From Paraphaeosphaeria minitans (lineage: Eukaryota > Ascomycota > Dothideomycetes > Pleosporales > Didymosphaeriaceae), in NCBI GenBank assembly GCA_015832175.1, contig WJXW01000003.1, positions 3,410,001 to 3,474,000 on the forward strand: 64,000 bases of DNA. The letters run 5' to 3'. Shown piece after piece: positions 1 to 12,562 of this stretch (position 1 is its first letter; every line of letters begins with the position of its first letter). The notes under the pieces are model-generated. The model had not been told where the DNA came from. It did not search any database and was given only the letters and a program-made list of their open reading frames with translations. The translations under genes were made by a program, and so were the position numbers.

Positions 1-276
1 TTGGCACGCATGATAGCCGCCGTGTCCTCCTTCGCCTTGGCGAATTCCGTGCCAGACAACTATGCACGTTAGAACATGGCAATCCTAGTGCACACTTTTA
101 GGTGCTTCTATTAGCAACGTACCTGGTTTCCCTTTTTCTGTATGTATCCATCAGCATCCTGCTCTCGTGCGTAGCGGGGCCCACGGCTGATATGCCGCGG
201 CGAACGAACGTACCTTGCCAGCCAACTCCTTGAGGTTCTTCTCGCGGGCTTTCTCGCGCTGGTTGCCGCGGGCCAT
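1..276 (-). CDS. SERF/4F5-family small basic protein, partial (3' end beyond window)
   Basis: The reading frame starts MARGNQREKAREKNLKELAG, the hallmark N-terminus of the 4F5/small EDRK-rich factor family, and continues after splicing with SGTEFAKAKEDTAAIMRA, the usual second half in filamentous fungi. Exons as I read them: 276-214, a 15-nt micro-exon 137-123 (KKGNQ) and 59-1, where the window cuts the gene. The introns are 76 and 63 nt; the micro-exon is flanked by a TACAG acceptor and a GTACGT donor, and the second intron has a CTAAC branch point shortly before CATAG. Skipping the micro-exon would keep the frame but lose the basic KK segment found at this position in relatives. Animal members (SERF1/2) influence protein aggregation; the role in this fungus is not shown. 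The family call is strong; the micro-exon is inferred from splice sites and family alignment. Confidence 0.85.
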
Positions 277-1930
277 GGCGTCGGTTTCTCTGTAGACCGG
301 TGTGCGGTAGTTCGAGTAGAAGGAGGCAGGATGCGCAGTGCGGTGTGGCGGAAGTGGGAGTTAGATTATATAGGATACAGGGTTTCAGCACGGTGAGGTT
401 CGACAAAAATAGCGTCGAGGGGGCCTAGACGCGCGAATTAGATCGCGGGAGGCGCGGAGTGGGGCGCGGCTGCTGGCGCGCCACGTGAAGCAACAGCAAC
501 TTGTATCGTGAATGTTGGGCAAGTGTAAGTTGTCATTCTCCATGAAATGTTTTGTCGATTCTGCTTGATGAGGACGATTGCACCTGTTTGAATATCGCGT
601 TGCAAGTCCTTCTTACGTCGCAAGCCATGTACTCGTTCGAACAGCTGCATGCTGTCCAATAGGTAGGTACCTAGGTAGGTACCGTACTTGACGGGACAGC
701 GCTCTGTGGTTCATGCCAACAATCAGAAATTCTCGTCCCTTTCCGCAAACACGAAATAGCTGCCCACAAGAAGATATCTGCGCAGGTACCGGAATCCAAG
801 AGTGGGGAGTTGACACACTAAATTACGTGTGGGATATCGCTGACTAGTACGGTACGGTTATACCTACACGCTCATGATTCTTCGGCTGCACTCACGGTCT
901 ATCACTGCATCTTAAACATCTTCATCCTCTCTTCCGTATAATCTTCAAACCTCTCCCCATCAACAAATCTATACACGGTCGCATCAGCCCCCATTATCAC
1001 CATCCCCAGGCATGCCTCAGTTTCGGCCCCATTGTGAAGCTGTGCCACACCGAATCCGCAGAGACGGCTAGACAGAGGGAGAACACGCTCAGTTGGACAT
1101 GAAGGGATATGCCCTGTCAATCGTTTTGTTCTGCTGCTGACCTATCGGCGCGTAGGGTCGGGCGAATCCTCGTCTGGTTACTGGTATAAATGTGCGTCAC
1201 AGAACAATTTGTGATGAGCCTTTGAGCCCGTCCTATCTATCAATAGGTCAGTCGAACCCTTGTTGCTTATCGAAATTTCCCTCACCGTGTTGTCCTAGAT
1301 CGAAAACACTAGTCGCAAACCTGACGTTATTTTGAACACACTTATATATTTTCAAGATTCCCGTCAAAGACAGGCAAGAACGACGCAGCGCTCCAATTGC
1401 GCTACGATGCTGGAGAGGTAGTAAATGGAAAAAAGAAGGTCAACCTACAAGTCAACTCCCAGGCGAAGAGTGTCGCCCTTAAGGATTATATTAGCAACAA
1501 GAAAGGAATCCATGCCAACGTTGCGTCTGCTGAGATTAATATCAACACCCTAGAGGATAAACAAGAGGAGGCGGTTCAAAACATGTTTAAGAGTGTGACC
1601 TCCTAGTATAAGTCAAAGATTGGCTAAAAGGTAACGAGATCCTTCTTATAAGTAATAGGCGCTAACGGATCCTCTAGATTTCTTTAAACAAAGCTACGAC
1701 GGTATCTTCCGCTGCTAGTTAACGGATAAACAAAGATTTTAGTATGTAGCGTAAGATATAGTGCTCCTGCACCTACGGTCCGTTTTAGTCGAAGGAATGT
1801 ATGAATCTTGCGTTAACTTCCTATGCAAAATCACTTCTAGTCACAACTCAAGACTTCTGATAGCACTGTCACATTTTTGCCCTTAATGAGCTCTTGAACT
1901 TGCGTCATAAACAGAGAGAAATGCCTAAGC
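277..1930. other. Intergenic, no confident gene
   Basis: Upstream of the SERF gene and without a gene I can defend. A minus-strand open frame at 902-1120 (72 codons, ending in YRFVDGERFEDYTEERMKMF) and a plus-strand frame at 1397-1606 (69 codons, Lys/Asn-rich) look protein-like but match no family I recognise and lack convincing neighbouring exons. From about 1300 the base composition becomes AT-rich, leading into the decayed kinase pseudogene. Confidence 0.5.
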
Positions 1931-3660
1931 CCTCATTAGTATGGCCATATCATCCACATCTCTTTAGCCAATTTACCATACTTTGTGCAGTGAGCTATAC
2001 AAATTTCTAAGAGTTCGCTATTCTGTTGCTGCTTCTCCTTAAAGTCATTATTAGGGGCAATCCAGCCGTTGGTATTAGTACTAAGATATTCCTGGGCGAG
2101 CTTATAGATCTTGTGGTGGTCCTAATATTCTTGAAATTCATACTGATACTTTTTAATCTCATCCTTGCTGAGATTGCATAAGCAGTCGCTAGAAAATCTA
2201 GCTTCTTTCCATACGTTAGCTATTGTAATTAGGCAAACACAAAGAGGTATAATACCCTCTTCCTACGCTTCTCCGCAACGGAGGAAGAGTTGTTGGAAAG
2301 GGGAGGAAGACGTATAGATTTAAAGATATTCTTGTTCTTAAAACTGCTGGTAGCCTCGTAAGTCTTGCCTATCATTGCTTGTTTGTGTTTAAACCTGAAA
2401 ATTACTTAATCGTCGTTATCTATTTCGTTAATGTTCTCTGGGAGCGTTGGTATCTCGGACCTAAGCTCGTAGTCCTCGCCAATGCTTATGAATTCAGGGA
2501 AGCGAACTTGGTAAAACAAAGGCGAGATCATGATAGATTGCCAATCAATAAGTGAGACGATTTGGGTAGGCTCTTCATCAGAGACGTAGATGTTTCCCAT
2601 GTGTAGGTCAGTATGCCACACGGTCAGCCACGGCAAGCGTCCAGGAAGAGTCTTTGCGTCCATCTTAAGAAAGACCTCTTTAGCAATTTCTAAGGCGGCA
2701 AGTTGTTCCTCAATAGAGCCTCGTGGTGGCCCGTAGGGTATAACTTTGGGATTCTGTTTAATACGTGCAATCTCACGTTCGGCAAGCGCAACGCCAAAAG
2801 CAGGTAGAGTGGGCCCTAATAAGGTATAATTATTAGTTAGGAAAGGTACTTGGTCCAGTATTACTCACATGGCCCTCAGTCAAAGCGAGCCTGTACAGAT
2901 TCCGCTTCGTCTTTGCCAACCCATGACCGCTCGCAAGACGGCCCAATGCAAAAATAACCAGAAGGGTCCATCTCAGGCGCTAGAGGTCTGTACTTGTCGC
3001 CAGCCCTATTAACTCACGGAGGTAAAGACTTCCATGTGCAGGGAAAGTAATCGCCGCGAGATCAGCTTCAATCTCGCATAGGTTTTTAATAAATTCGAAA
3101 TAACTTAGATCTTCCATCTCTCCCCATTTCTTAACTAGCTGACAGCCGACAGCCTTCTCCATTATAATGTATTCGGCACCGACTAGGTTCGAAGAGTCGG
3201 CGTTCCATGCTAGGACTTTAGGGACTAGAACCGTGGTGTGATTATGAACTATTTGCGCATTAATCAGTCACAAGCTTACCGTTCTAAAACACAGAGGACA
3301 TACAGTATTGCAGAACGGCTGCTTCAGATGCTATTAGGTACCTGGGGGGGCCAGCAATAGAGAAGGAGAGTTTAGCAACAACCTCCGTCCCATCTTCTTT
3401 GCTTATAAGTAATGCCTTGCTAAAGCCACCTTCTATTTTCTCAATTGTGCGGATAGGCGATTTACTACTGCCAGCAGAGGCAGCTACAGCGCAGAGCTGG
3501 TCTAAATCAAATTTAAGATATCTTTGGTCGCATAATTCCTTCGCTTTAACTAAGAAGCGACTATTCGTGTATTTCAAGAGCTCTTCGCGACAAATTCTCT
3601 TGCCTATAGTAACTTAATTACTTACTTGAATAGATAACAAGTGGTTCTTACCCCGGCAGA
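1930..3660 (-). pseudogene. Decayed APH-type phosphotransferase (AIM9-like fungal family)
   Basis: Conceptual translation on the minus strand recovers, in order, most of a fungal aminoglycoside-phosphotransferase-like kinase. The glycine-loop/Lys region lies at 3577-3284 (IEKIEGGFSKALLI, EVVAKLSFSI), the hinge at about 3230-3120 (VGAEYIIMEKAVG), and the catalytic loop and following Asp at 2663-2406 (VWHTDLHMGNIYVSD, then SLIDWQS). C-terminal helices are recognisable to about 1950. The frame is interrupted: TGA at 2882-2880, where relatives have Arg before Gly-Pro; TAA at 2408-2406; and a TAG near 2125, where relatives often have Trp. The Arg-to-TGA and Trp-to-TAG changes are what C-to-T/G-to-A transitions produce. 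The block is AT-rich compared with its surroundings. No active kinase is expected. Exon limits are approximate. Confidence 0.75.
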
Positions 3661-5139
3661 GTATTAAAAGAGTTCTAGATGAGCTAGAGGATATCGCATG
3701 CTTTCCTCTCCAGAATTTCGTGCTGAAAGATGGAATAGGAAACAAGGATAGCATACTCTGCGTATAGATTTTGTTTCAGACTAGTTTGCTTAATGAGTGT
3801 ATATAAAAGTCTGTTTGCTTATAAGAAGAGTGATTAAACATACCTAACACTATAGATCTTTAGGCTAAGGCCTTACCTAGTCTTTAGTTAAAGGTGTACA
3901 CGCGTATTAGACTTCTATTAGAATAGCAAGCTACGCCATAGAAGAGAGATTGTGTTAGTAGAACAAGTTCTAGTACAGAGGGCCTCTAGTTCTAGTGCAT
4001 GTGCAACGCGCTCAGTTTGCCAGTTGGTGACGTAGGCTGTAGTATTGGTACTTTCAGAACCTGCGGCGCAAAGCATCGGCGCATGTAAAGGCGACCGAGA
4101 ACGAGGTCTTAAAGAGATTAGCAGAAGGTACGGATGTAGACGGTGTGAACCAATGGCGTGGCAATTTTGGGTTGTCAATTAGCTGGAGATGCACGCCGAG
4201 ACAAGATGTCGGCGAAGGAAGAAGAGGCGAGGTGGGATTTGTTCCATGAAGGGCACCGGGTGATGTACCTACCTAAGCAAGGCGCTTGGACCCTAACGTG
4301 TTGCTCCAGTCAATCGGCGCACACCAGTCATCGGCGCATTATCCCTCCTTGTCAAGATCGCGTCCTATCATCTCTTAGAGTGGCCAGGACGCCGTCTCCC
4401 TCAGGGGCAGCATGGACAGCTGGATTACCTAGCTTAAGCAGCAAGCTTGACTTAGTAAGGACCTACTTCGCTATCAAACTATCAGATTTATTGTGGCGTT
4501 GTATAACTATCATGCAGAGAGCCGCATCAATTTTGGTAGGGTGCGCCGATGACTGGTAATCACATTGCAAGATCTAAGCCCTTTTACTCTAAATAAAACG
4601 GCACTGCTATACTTGATCGAAGGTATGTTCACTTTGATAGTGCTTAGCGTAGGTACAGATAGGCTCACGTTTTCGAGTTCAGGTCGGCCAACAGTCGCTA
4701 TCGTGACCCTGATAAATCGAAAGAGCCGCGACGACGAAATCGTACCTTGTGCGGTACGTCTGTGGCGATGGTCGCTTAGGGCTAGGTGTTCGACATCCAT
4801 GGGAACGCACATGGCGTTTGGCGCTGCGGCACCCATGATCGCCCAAAGCCGCTCTGCAACACGTCAGAGGTGCTACCATCAGTCTTGGATTACTTGGATC
4901 TATACAGTCCTCCAACAAATGCTGGTTTAGTGATTCATACGTCCCAAGAATCAATGGCTCAGTGTGAGTGGAGGAGCCAGCGATAATAGATCAGACTCTG
5001 CTCCATGCGGGAAGGTCACTAGACAGTGTAATAAACTTGGTGAAATACAGCTCTATCGGACGTAAAAGACTAAATTTTGACGTTTAAGTCGACCCGTCTG
5101 TACCCATATCAGTATCTATGCTTCAACCACGCGTGAAGA
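3661..5139. other. Intergenic, AT-rich then mixed, no confident gene
   Basis: The first part continues the AT-rich block. Overlapping short frames on both strands at 4158-4986 shadow one another and show no recognisable domain, so I assign none. The right end lies downstream of the minus-strand membrane-protein gene that ends at 5140. Confidence 0.5.
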
Positions 5140-5688
5140 CTACTCACATTTCGTCCCGCTCCCGCCAACACCCGCGCCCGCGCGTCCTTTTCCACCATCC
5201 GCTTTCCGATATCTACCCAGTAATTCCGGTCTCAAAAACAATACGTAGCCTCTCCACGCCAGCGGTGGCAACAGTAGTCCAATGCTACCAACAGCGACCG
5301 CCGTACTCAGCGCCGCGTCACTCCCTCCCTTCGCCGTCTCCAACGCCAACATCGGAATTAAGAATGCCTCACCAAGACCCAACAACACATACGTCGTCCT
5401 GCGGGATCCGATTCCATTTCTGGTATTGCCAGCACCGATTAGCAACGCGGACGTTAAGCCTCCGACGATAATGCCACCAAAGAGTCGTGCGAAGAGGATG
5501 GAAGCTGGGTTGATGTCGGAGGGGTGCAGAAGCAGAATGGATAGGATAAAGCGCGTGTTGGTTATTAGTGGTATCGTGAAGAGATTGGCGATGGCCTCGA
5601 GGAGGAAGGCTTTGCGGATGGTAGAGTCGTTTTGGTTGGGGTCGGGCATGACGGCGGGATTGTCTGCAGGTGGTTTTGAGGATGGCAT
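5140..5688 (-). CDS. Predicted four-helix membrane protein, unknown function
   Basis: Single-exon frame of 182 residues starting MPSSKPPADNPAVMPDPNQN. After a polar N-terminus there are about four hydrophobic segments: roughly residues 30-54, 64-88, 100-118 (TYVLLGLGEAFLIPMLALE) and 128-152. A basic, Gly-rich tail follows. The pattern suggests a small integral membrane protein of a type common in fungal genomes, but I recognise no named family. The last codons (AAATGTGAGTAG) contain a good GTGAGT donor, so the stop at 5140-5142 may instead lie inside an intron and the true C-terminus could be further left; no convincing further exon was seen. Strand and frame are supported by coherent hydrophobicity; function is open. 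Confidence 0.6.
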   Translation of the reverse strand: MPSSKPPADNPAVMPDPNQNDSTIRKAFLLEAIANLFTIPLITNTRFILSILLLHPSDINPASILFARLFGGIIVGGLTSALLIGAGNTRNGIGSRRTTYVLLGLGEAFLIPMLALETAKGGSDAALSTAVAVGSIGLLLPPLAWRGYVLFLRPELLGRYRKADGGKGRAGAGVGGSGTKCE

Positions 5689-5699
5689 CGCTGTACCGT

Positions 5700-8441
5700 A
5701 GGTCGAGTTAGGTTTCTGAGGATGGAAAGAAGGTATTTAGGGTATTGATGAGGTTTAGGTGGCTGATTGGAGGTGAAGTGTAGTGTTGTTGTGCTGGTGG
5801 CACTGAGTCCTGACGTCATCAATACGCCCACGAAACCTTCACTCGTGGCGTTTAACGTAGGTACAACCAGTGACCGATGGATAAGCTTTGTATACTTCTT
5901 TCTGCAGCTCGATCTCTACCATTAATGCTCATTGGTTGTCCATTTTGCTGCGTTGTATCACTGCCTTTACGCACAGGATCCACTTCCTAGCATACACACA
6001 CATTCGATCTGGTTGAAAGCAATCCGATTTTTTGAAGTGCAACTGAGATTCAATAAGGAATAAATTTGAAAAGGCTGTATAATAGGATCTGAGATGCCTG
6101 CCGCAAAGTGTGTGTGGGCTCGCGGTATCCTGATGTAACTCAAAAGGCCTGGAAGAGGTTCATCTTGAAACCCATACTTCGAATCCCCTACATGATAGGT
6201 TCCGTGAGCTATGCTTCCTGCGGCGTGAAGACTTCAACTTTCGCTTCAGTCGCCCCCTTTCGAATGTCCTCAAGTGCCCATTGGTGGCTCAGGGGCTTTC
6301 TGTGCCCTTCGAGCAGTTACCTACCGCTTTTCGGCTGATCCTTAATTCTCAACTCTTTCCTGCCTGGTAAATTATACTTTGATCCTGCCCAAGCATTTCC
6401 GTTGATGGCTCGATGTAGGAACACAGGTGTGCTTATCGTGATCTCGTATAAATCACCACTTTCAAACGAAAAATATGACTTTTCAGAAGATGGAATTTTA
6501 TTGCTACCAAACGCAATGAGTTCCGTGTCATCCACTGGTGGTTGGACTGCGTGCTCGTTTTACAGATTTAACCCACGAAACATGTATCAAGCATATCGCT
6601 TCTTTCAGATGCTCCAATGCCGAGATAAGTGCCGCAGTGGACGTTACCTTGGAAAACATGTACGTGTTTTATATTAATCATCCTCAGAACTGCTCGTGAT
6701 ACTACTCTCAGAAGTTTCCAAACCACTAATGTCAGAAATGCTAAAAACCAACCGCTGAACGATGTAGCCCTGTACTTTCAATTTTGTGCATCTCTTCTTT
6801 GGAAACCCGGAAGCTAGTTTTGCAATCTGGAGAATGAGAAACTCCCGCAGCAAGTTTGAACGATTCGCGGCTGTCCTTGAAATGTTGAGTACAATGGACA
6901 GTACGCCAGTTACGGAATGCAGCATCGGCCAGAACCTTGAATACATAATTTTGCGGAAGCTCTGCGCACGCCGAGATGGTAGTGGCATACGAAGGAATAG
7001 GACGGTTGAACATGAGGAATTCGCTGATCTTGTTGTAGTATTCCACGGCCACTTTTGTGAGGGAGTTTCGATATCCTGTAGGGTGACCTGGGAAAAGCCA
7101 TATCATGAGCTGCATTCTTTCTACAATGTAGGTAATTTGCGATATCGACGAATCAAGGTTAATCCGATTCACGAGTGCGCTTGACTACTCATATCGCCGG
7201 ACACGCCTTCCTGGACATACTCTGATTCGAATCGCCATGGAAATAGCCAGAATACTTAGGTAGTGCATGGCTAGCGCCTCGGAGATGCGGTTGGGTTTTT
7301 CATCAGCGATGACCTTGAGCAAGACCGCAGGGCCGTTGAAGATGTCGCTGTCCAAGTGAGCTGACGTTCACAAACTCTCTATCGGCGCAGGACCTAGGTG
7401 ATGTTCGGCGGCTTCTCCATTGCTTTGGTCGTGTTCATGATGCTGGGTGATGGTGGAACTAGCAGGCGCAGAAGATATACCTAGTGGGTTTCGGGGGGCA
7501 CGAGCTGCAATCAAAGCGAGGTGGATGCGCGGCTTGCGTCTAGGTCAGAGTTGATGTTGTTGCCTTCAAATCGTGGCCCAGTCCTGTCCATTGCCTTCAA
7601 CCCTTCCCATTGTAGAAGACAGAGCAGCATCATTAGCAGCAGCGTCGAGGCAACACATTGCGAGGTAGTCCAACACCCACCTTGGAGGAAGGAATGATGG
7701 GAAATGTGCGGACGAGAAACCATGGCCTAACGCCATCAGAAAAGTTAAGAATTGATGCGACGTGCGAAGATGCTACAGTAGCTTGATGGAGCACACTACA
7801 GCCAGGTGCTGGTGCCTCACGTAGCATCATCACTACCGCCCTTGGTCGACAGTTTGCACGAGACTTTCATGGCACAAGAAATGGATGCCACACAATGTCA
7901 TATAGGATTGTATGTAGTTGGATGTAACCTCTGCTGATTCCCAGAATATCACAGGAGCCCAAGAATAGGGAACTCCAGACCGGGCGCCCAGCCATGGGCC
8001 TAATCTTCTCTACGCTCGGCGCGAAAACAACCTCGTGATGGACACTCGAGGCTGCCTTAAGTAGTGTTTGTTTGCCGGCGTTCTGTCTGAAGAAGAGAAG
8101 AGGGAGCGGGAAAATTTGGAGTTTTGGACGATGTCGCAGCTTGGACCATGAACTAGGCCGGGGTGGGACTAGAGCTTGCCGAACCTCAATCTGGCCGCAT
8201 GGGCTCTGTTCACCGAATCCACTCGACCGTGGTTTGGCTTTGGGGCACGTTGCAACTTTCCGCACCTGCTGCAGCCTGTCCGGACCCCAGGCTGTCTTCA
8301 AATATTCATCTTCGCTCTCTCGACTCGCACACTACGGCCGCCTCCGCATCTCGACGCCTGCCCCGCCAATTCGAATTGTGGGCGCCGCTTGGTCCCACCA
8401 CAGCCCACCGCACTTGCTAGACACCGTCCACTCGCGAAATC
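5700..8441. other. Intergenic with weak gene remnants
   Basis: Apart from the possible STAND-like remnant listed separately, I see no gene. The right-hand part, from about 8060, is the promoter and 5' UTR of SEC23 and becomes GC- and CT-rich towards the start codon. A 76-codon frame at 6108-6338 and a 72-codon minus frame at 6317-6535 have no recognisable domain. Confidence 0.45.
6674..7480 (-). pseudogene. Possible remnant of a fungal STAND (NACHT-type) protein N-terminal region
   Basis: On the minus strand, 7172-6741 translates to a helical sequence with VERMQLMIWLFPGHP followed by LTKVAVEYYNKISEFLMF. This spacing of hydrophobic and Tyr/Leu positions resembles the helical domain just upstream of the NACHT NTPase in many fungal STAND proteins. 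Upstream, at about 7370-7190, a second protein-like piece ends in a stop. No Walker A motif, no repeat domain and no coherent start are visible, and several frames are broken. If real, it is a fragment. It could equally be chance open frame; the call rests on pattern resemblance only. Confidence 0.25.
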
Positions 8442-10957
<2,516 letters not shown>

Positions 10958-11398
10958 TGGATGAGCGCGATAGACGACGATTGGAAGTCAGGCTGGTGGT
11001 AGTGTCAATGACTACTAGAGTTGGTGCTGGCGATGGGCAGGGGGCATTTTACGATTGTACCGACATGATGTAGGGGTGTTGAACACGCCCTTTGAGTTTA
11101 GCCAAAACATCCTACTTCTAATCATACTCTCAGTGCCTTGATTGATATATGTTGCTACTTGTGAGTGTCTGGTGCATGACATCATGCGGAAGTTGGCGGG
11201 TTGATCAATATTGTGGTGATGTTTGTTTTTGAATTCGTAATCTTGGAATTACCCACGAAGGCTAAAATGTGAGTGGGGGCGATGTCCTGCAGCATGACAA
11301 CAAATCTCTCCCTTCCGTCTAATGTATATATAATCATACACTCCAGCCAGTCTACAGGTGATATCAAGACATTCGTATCATACAAGATACAAACCGCA
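10958..11398. other. Convergent 3' intergenic region
   Basis: Lies between the stop codons of SEC23 (plus) and the cytochrome c haem lyase (minus), so it holds both 3' UTRs. No further gene is visible. Confidence 0.7.
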
Positions 11399-12172
11399 TT
11401 ACAATCCAACAAATTTGAACGCCCGCAATTTCACGCCTTCCCAGCTATTCAGCTTCGGCCTCACATCCAAAAAGAAGTTGAGACCCTTCCCCGCCCGCTC
11501 CTCGTCCTTGCCCGCATAGAAGTCAATCACGTATTCGACCTTCGTCCCGCACCGGTCGACAACCCAGTCATGCCTATCGAACGGCGGCTTATATCCCATC
11601 ATCGTATTCAGCCTCGCGCGCGGCGTAAGACTAGACGACAACCCCGAAAACGAAGCCAACTTCGGCCCACCGCACGCCTCGCTGCCCCTCCCCTTCTCCC
11701 ACTCCTTGATCTCTTTCCATGCCCGCTCGTTGACCGCGTTGTGAATCGGCACGATGGTGTGCATGTCCATCTCGTCGGGATTAAACGCCTTGCGCTTCAT
11801 CGCCTCGAAGAACATCTGCTCGCTGGGATATATCCAGTTACCCGTCTTCTTGTCCGCGCCGGTGTCTTTCTCGCTGTTCGCGGGGCGCGCGGAGGCGGGT
11901 GCGTCGTCGTTGGGGAGGGCACGCGGAATGGTGCTGATCTCGCGCTGGATGCCGAGGCGGCGTATGGGGTCCACTGAATTGGGCGGGTGTGTGGATTGGG
12001 ATGCCTCCATGGCGGAGGAGTCGCAGCCGGGGGTGGTGGTTGCGGCGGCGGCGGCGTGCGGTAGTGTGGGTGGTACGGTGGCATTGGGTTTGGCTTTTTT
12101 GGCTTGGGCAAGCCAGGCTTCGCGAGTCTTGTGGTCGACGGGGCAGGCGTCGGGGGAGTCCTGCGCTGCCAT
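11399..12172 (-). CDS. CYC3: Holocytochrome-c synthase (cytochrome c haem lyase)
   Basis: Intronless, 257 residues. The enzyme attaches haem covalently to apocytochrome c (or c1) in the mitochondrial intermembrane space. Visible signatures are the CPV haem-regulatory motif at residues 10-12, NWIYPSEQMFFEAMKRK at about 112-128 and MHTIVPIHNAVNERAW with the conserved His at 144. The C-terminal part has the family pattern PPFDRHDWVVDRCGTKVEYVIDFY. An Ala/Pro/Thr-rich linker of about 70 residues separates the CPV motif from the core. Fungi can have separate cytochrome c and c1 lyases (CYC3, CYT2); sequence reading alone does not separate them here, so the symbol is provisional. It is divergent from the mevalonate decarboxylase gene. 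Confidence 0.92.
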   Translation of the reverse strand: MAAQDSPDACPVDHKTREAWLAQAKKAKPNATVPPTLPHAAAAATTTPGCDSSAMEASQSTHPPNSVDPIRRLGIQREISTIPRALPNDDAPASARPANSEKDTGADKKTGNWIYPSEQMFFEAMKRKAFNPDEMDMHTIVPIHNAVNERAWKEIKEWEKGRGSEACGGPKLASFSGLSSSLTPRARLNTMMGYKPPFDRHDWVVDRCGTKVEYVIDFYAGKDEERAGKGLNFFLDVRPKLNSWEGVKLRAFKFVGL

Positions 12173-12562
12173 TGTGAGGGCGGTGTGTGGGATTGGACTG
12201 GCTTGCGGACCTCCGGGTAGACGTGATGCGATTGAGGTTCAAGAACAGTTGAGCTTGGGCCACGGAGGTCGGGAGTTAGAGAGCTTGTGATTGGTGGTGC
12301 TGGTTGGGGGAGGAGAACGCCAGTTCACCGCTTCAGAGGGGTAGATCTTGGACAATTACTCGTGTCAGGGGTTTCCTTTCTTCTGCTCTCTACAATATTG
12401 CAGTTCCTGGCTTGGAGTCCAAAATCTCGGGAGTTGCCTGTTTTGTCGAGTTCCCAACCCCAGTCCCTCCTACCGAGACCCTGCATAAACAAAAATCCAC
12501 TGGACCCCGCCAAACAACACCCTCTCTACTTCTCCTCATTATCACAAAGACCAAACACCAAA
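12173..12562. promoter_or_regulatory. Shared divergent promoter of CYC3 and MVD1
   Basis: A 390-bp gap between two divergent start codons. It contains two ATTGG boxes (inverted CCAAT) at 12192-12196 and 12290-12294, the kind of site bound by the fungal HAP complex; binding is inferred. The right third is CT/CA-rich, as usual for a fungal 5' UTR. A frame reading into MVD1 from 12287 is open but is treated as UTR. Confidence 0.5.

Noticed and set aside
4158..4986. Cluster of frames of 66-133 codons on both strands
   Set aside because: They overlap in multiple frames, show no domain, and sit beside decayed AT-rich DNA.
6160..6200. Possible tRNA 3' arm (TTCGAATCCCC)
   Set aside because: No matching acceptor, D and anticodon arms could be folded from the flanking sequence.
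12287..12562. N-terminal extension of the MVD1 reading frame (92 extra codons)
   Set aside because: The extension is low in conserved content and lies in CT/CA-rich leader sequence; the ATG at 12563 gives the standard family N-terminus.
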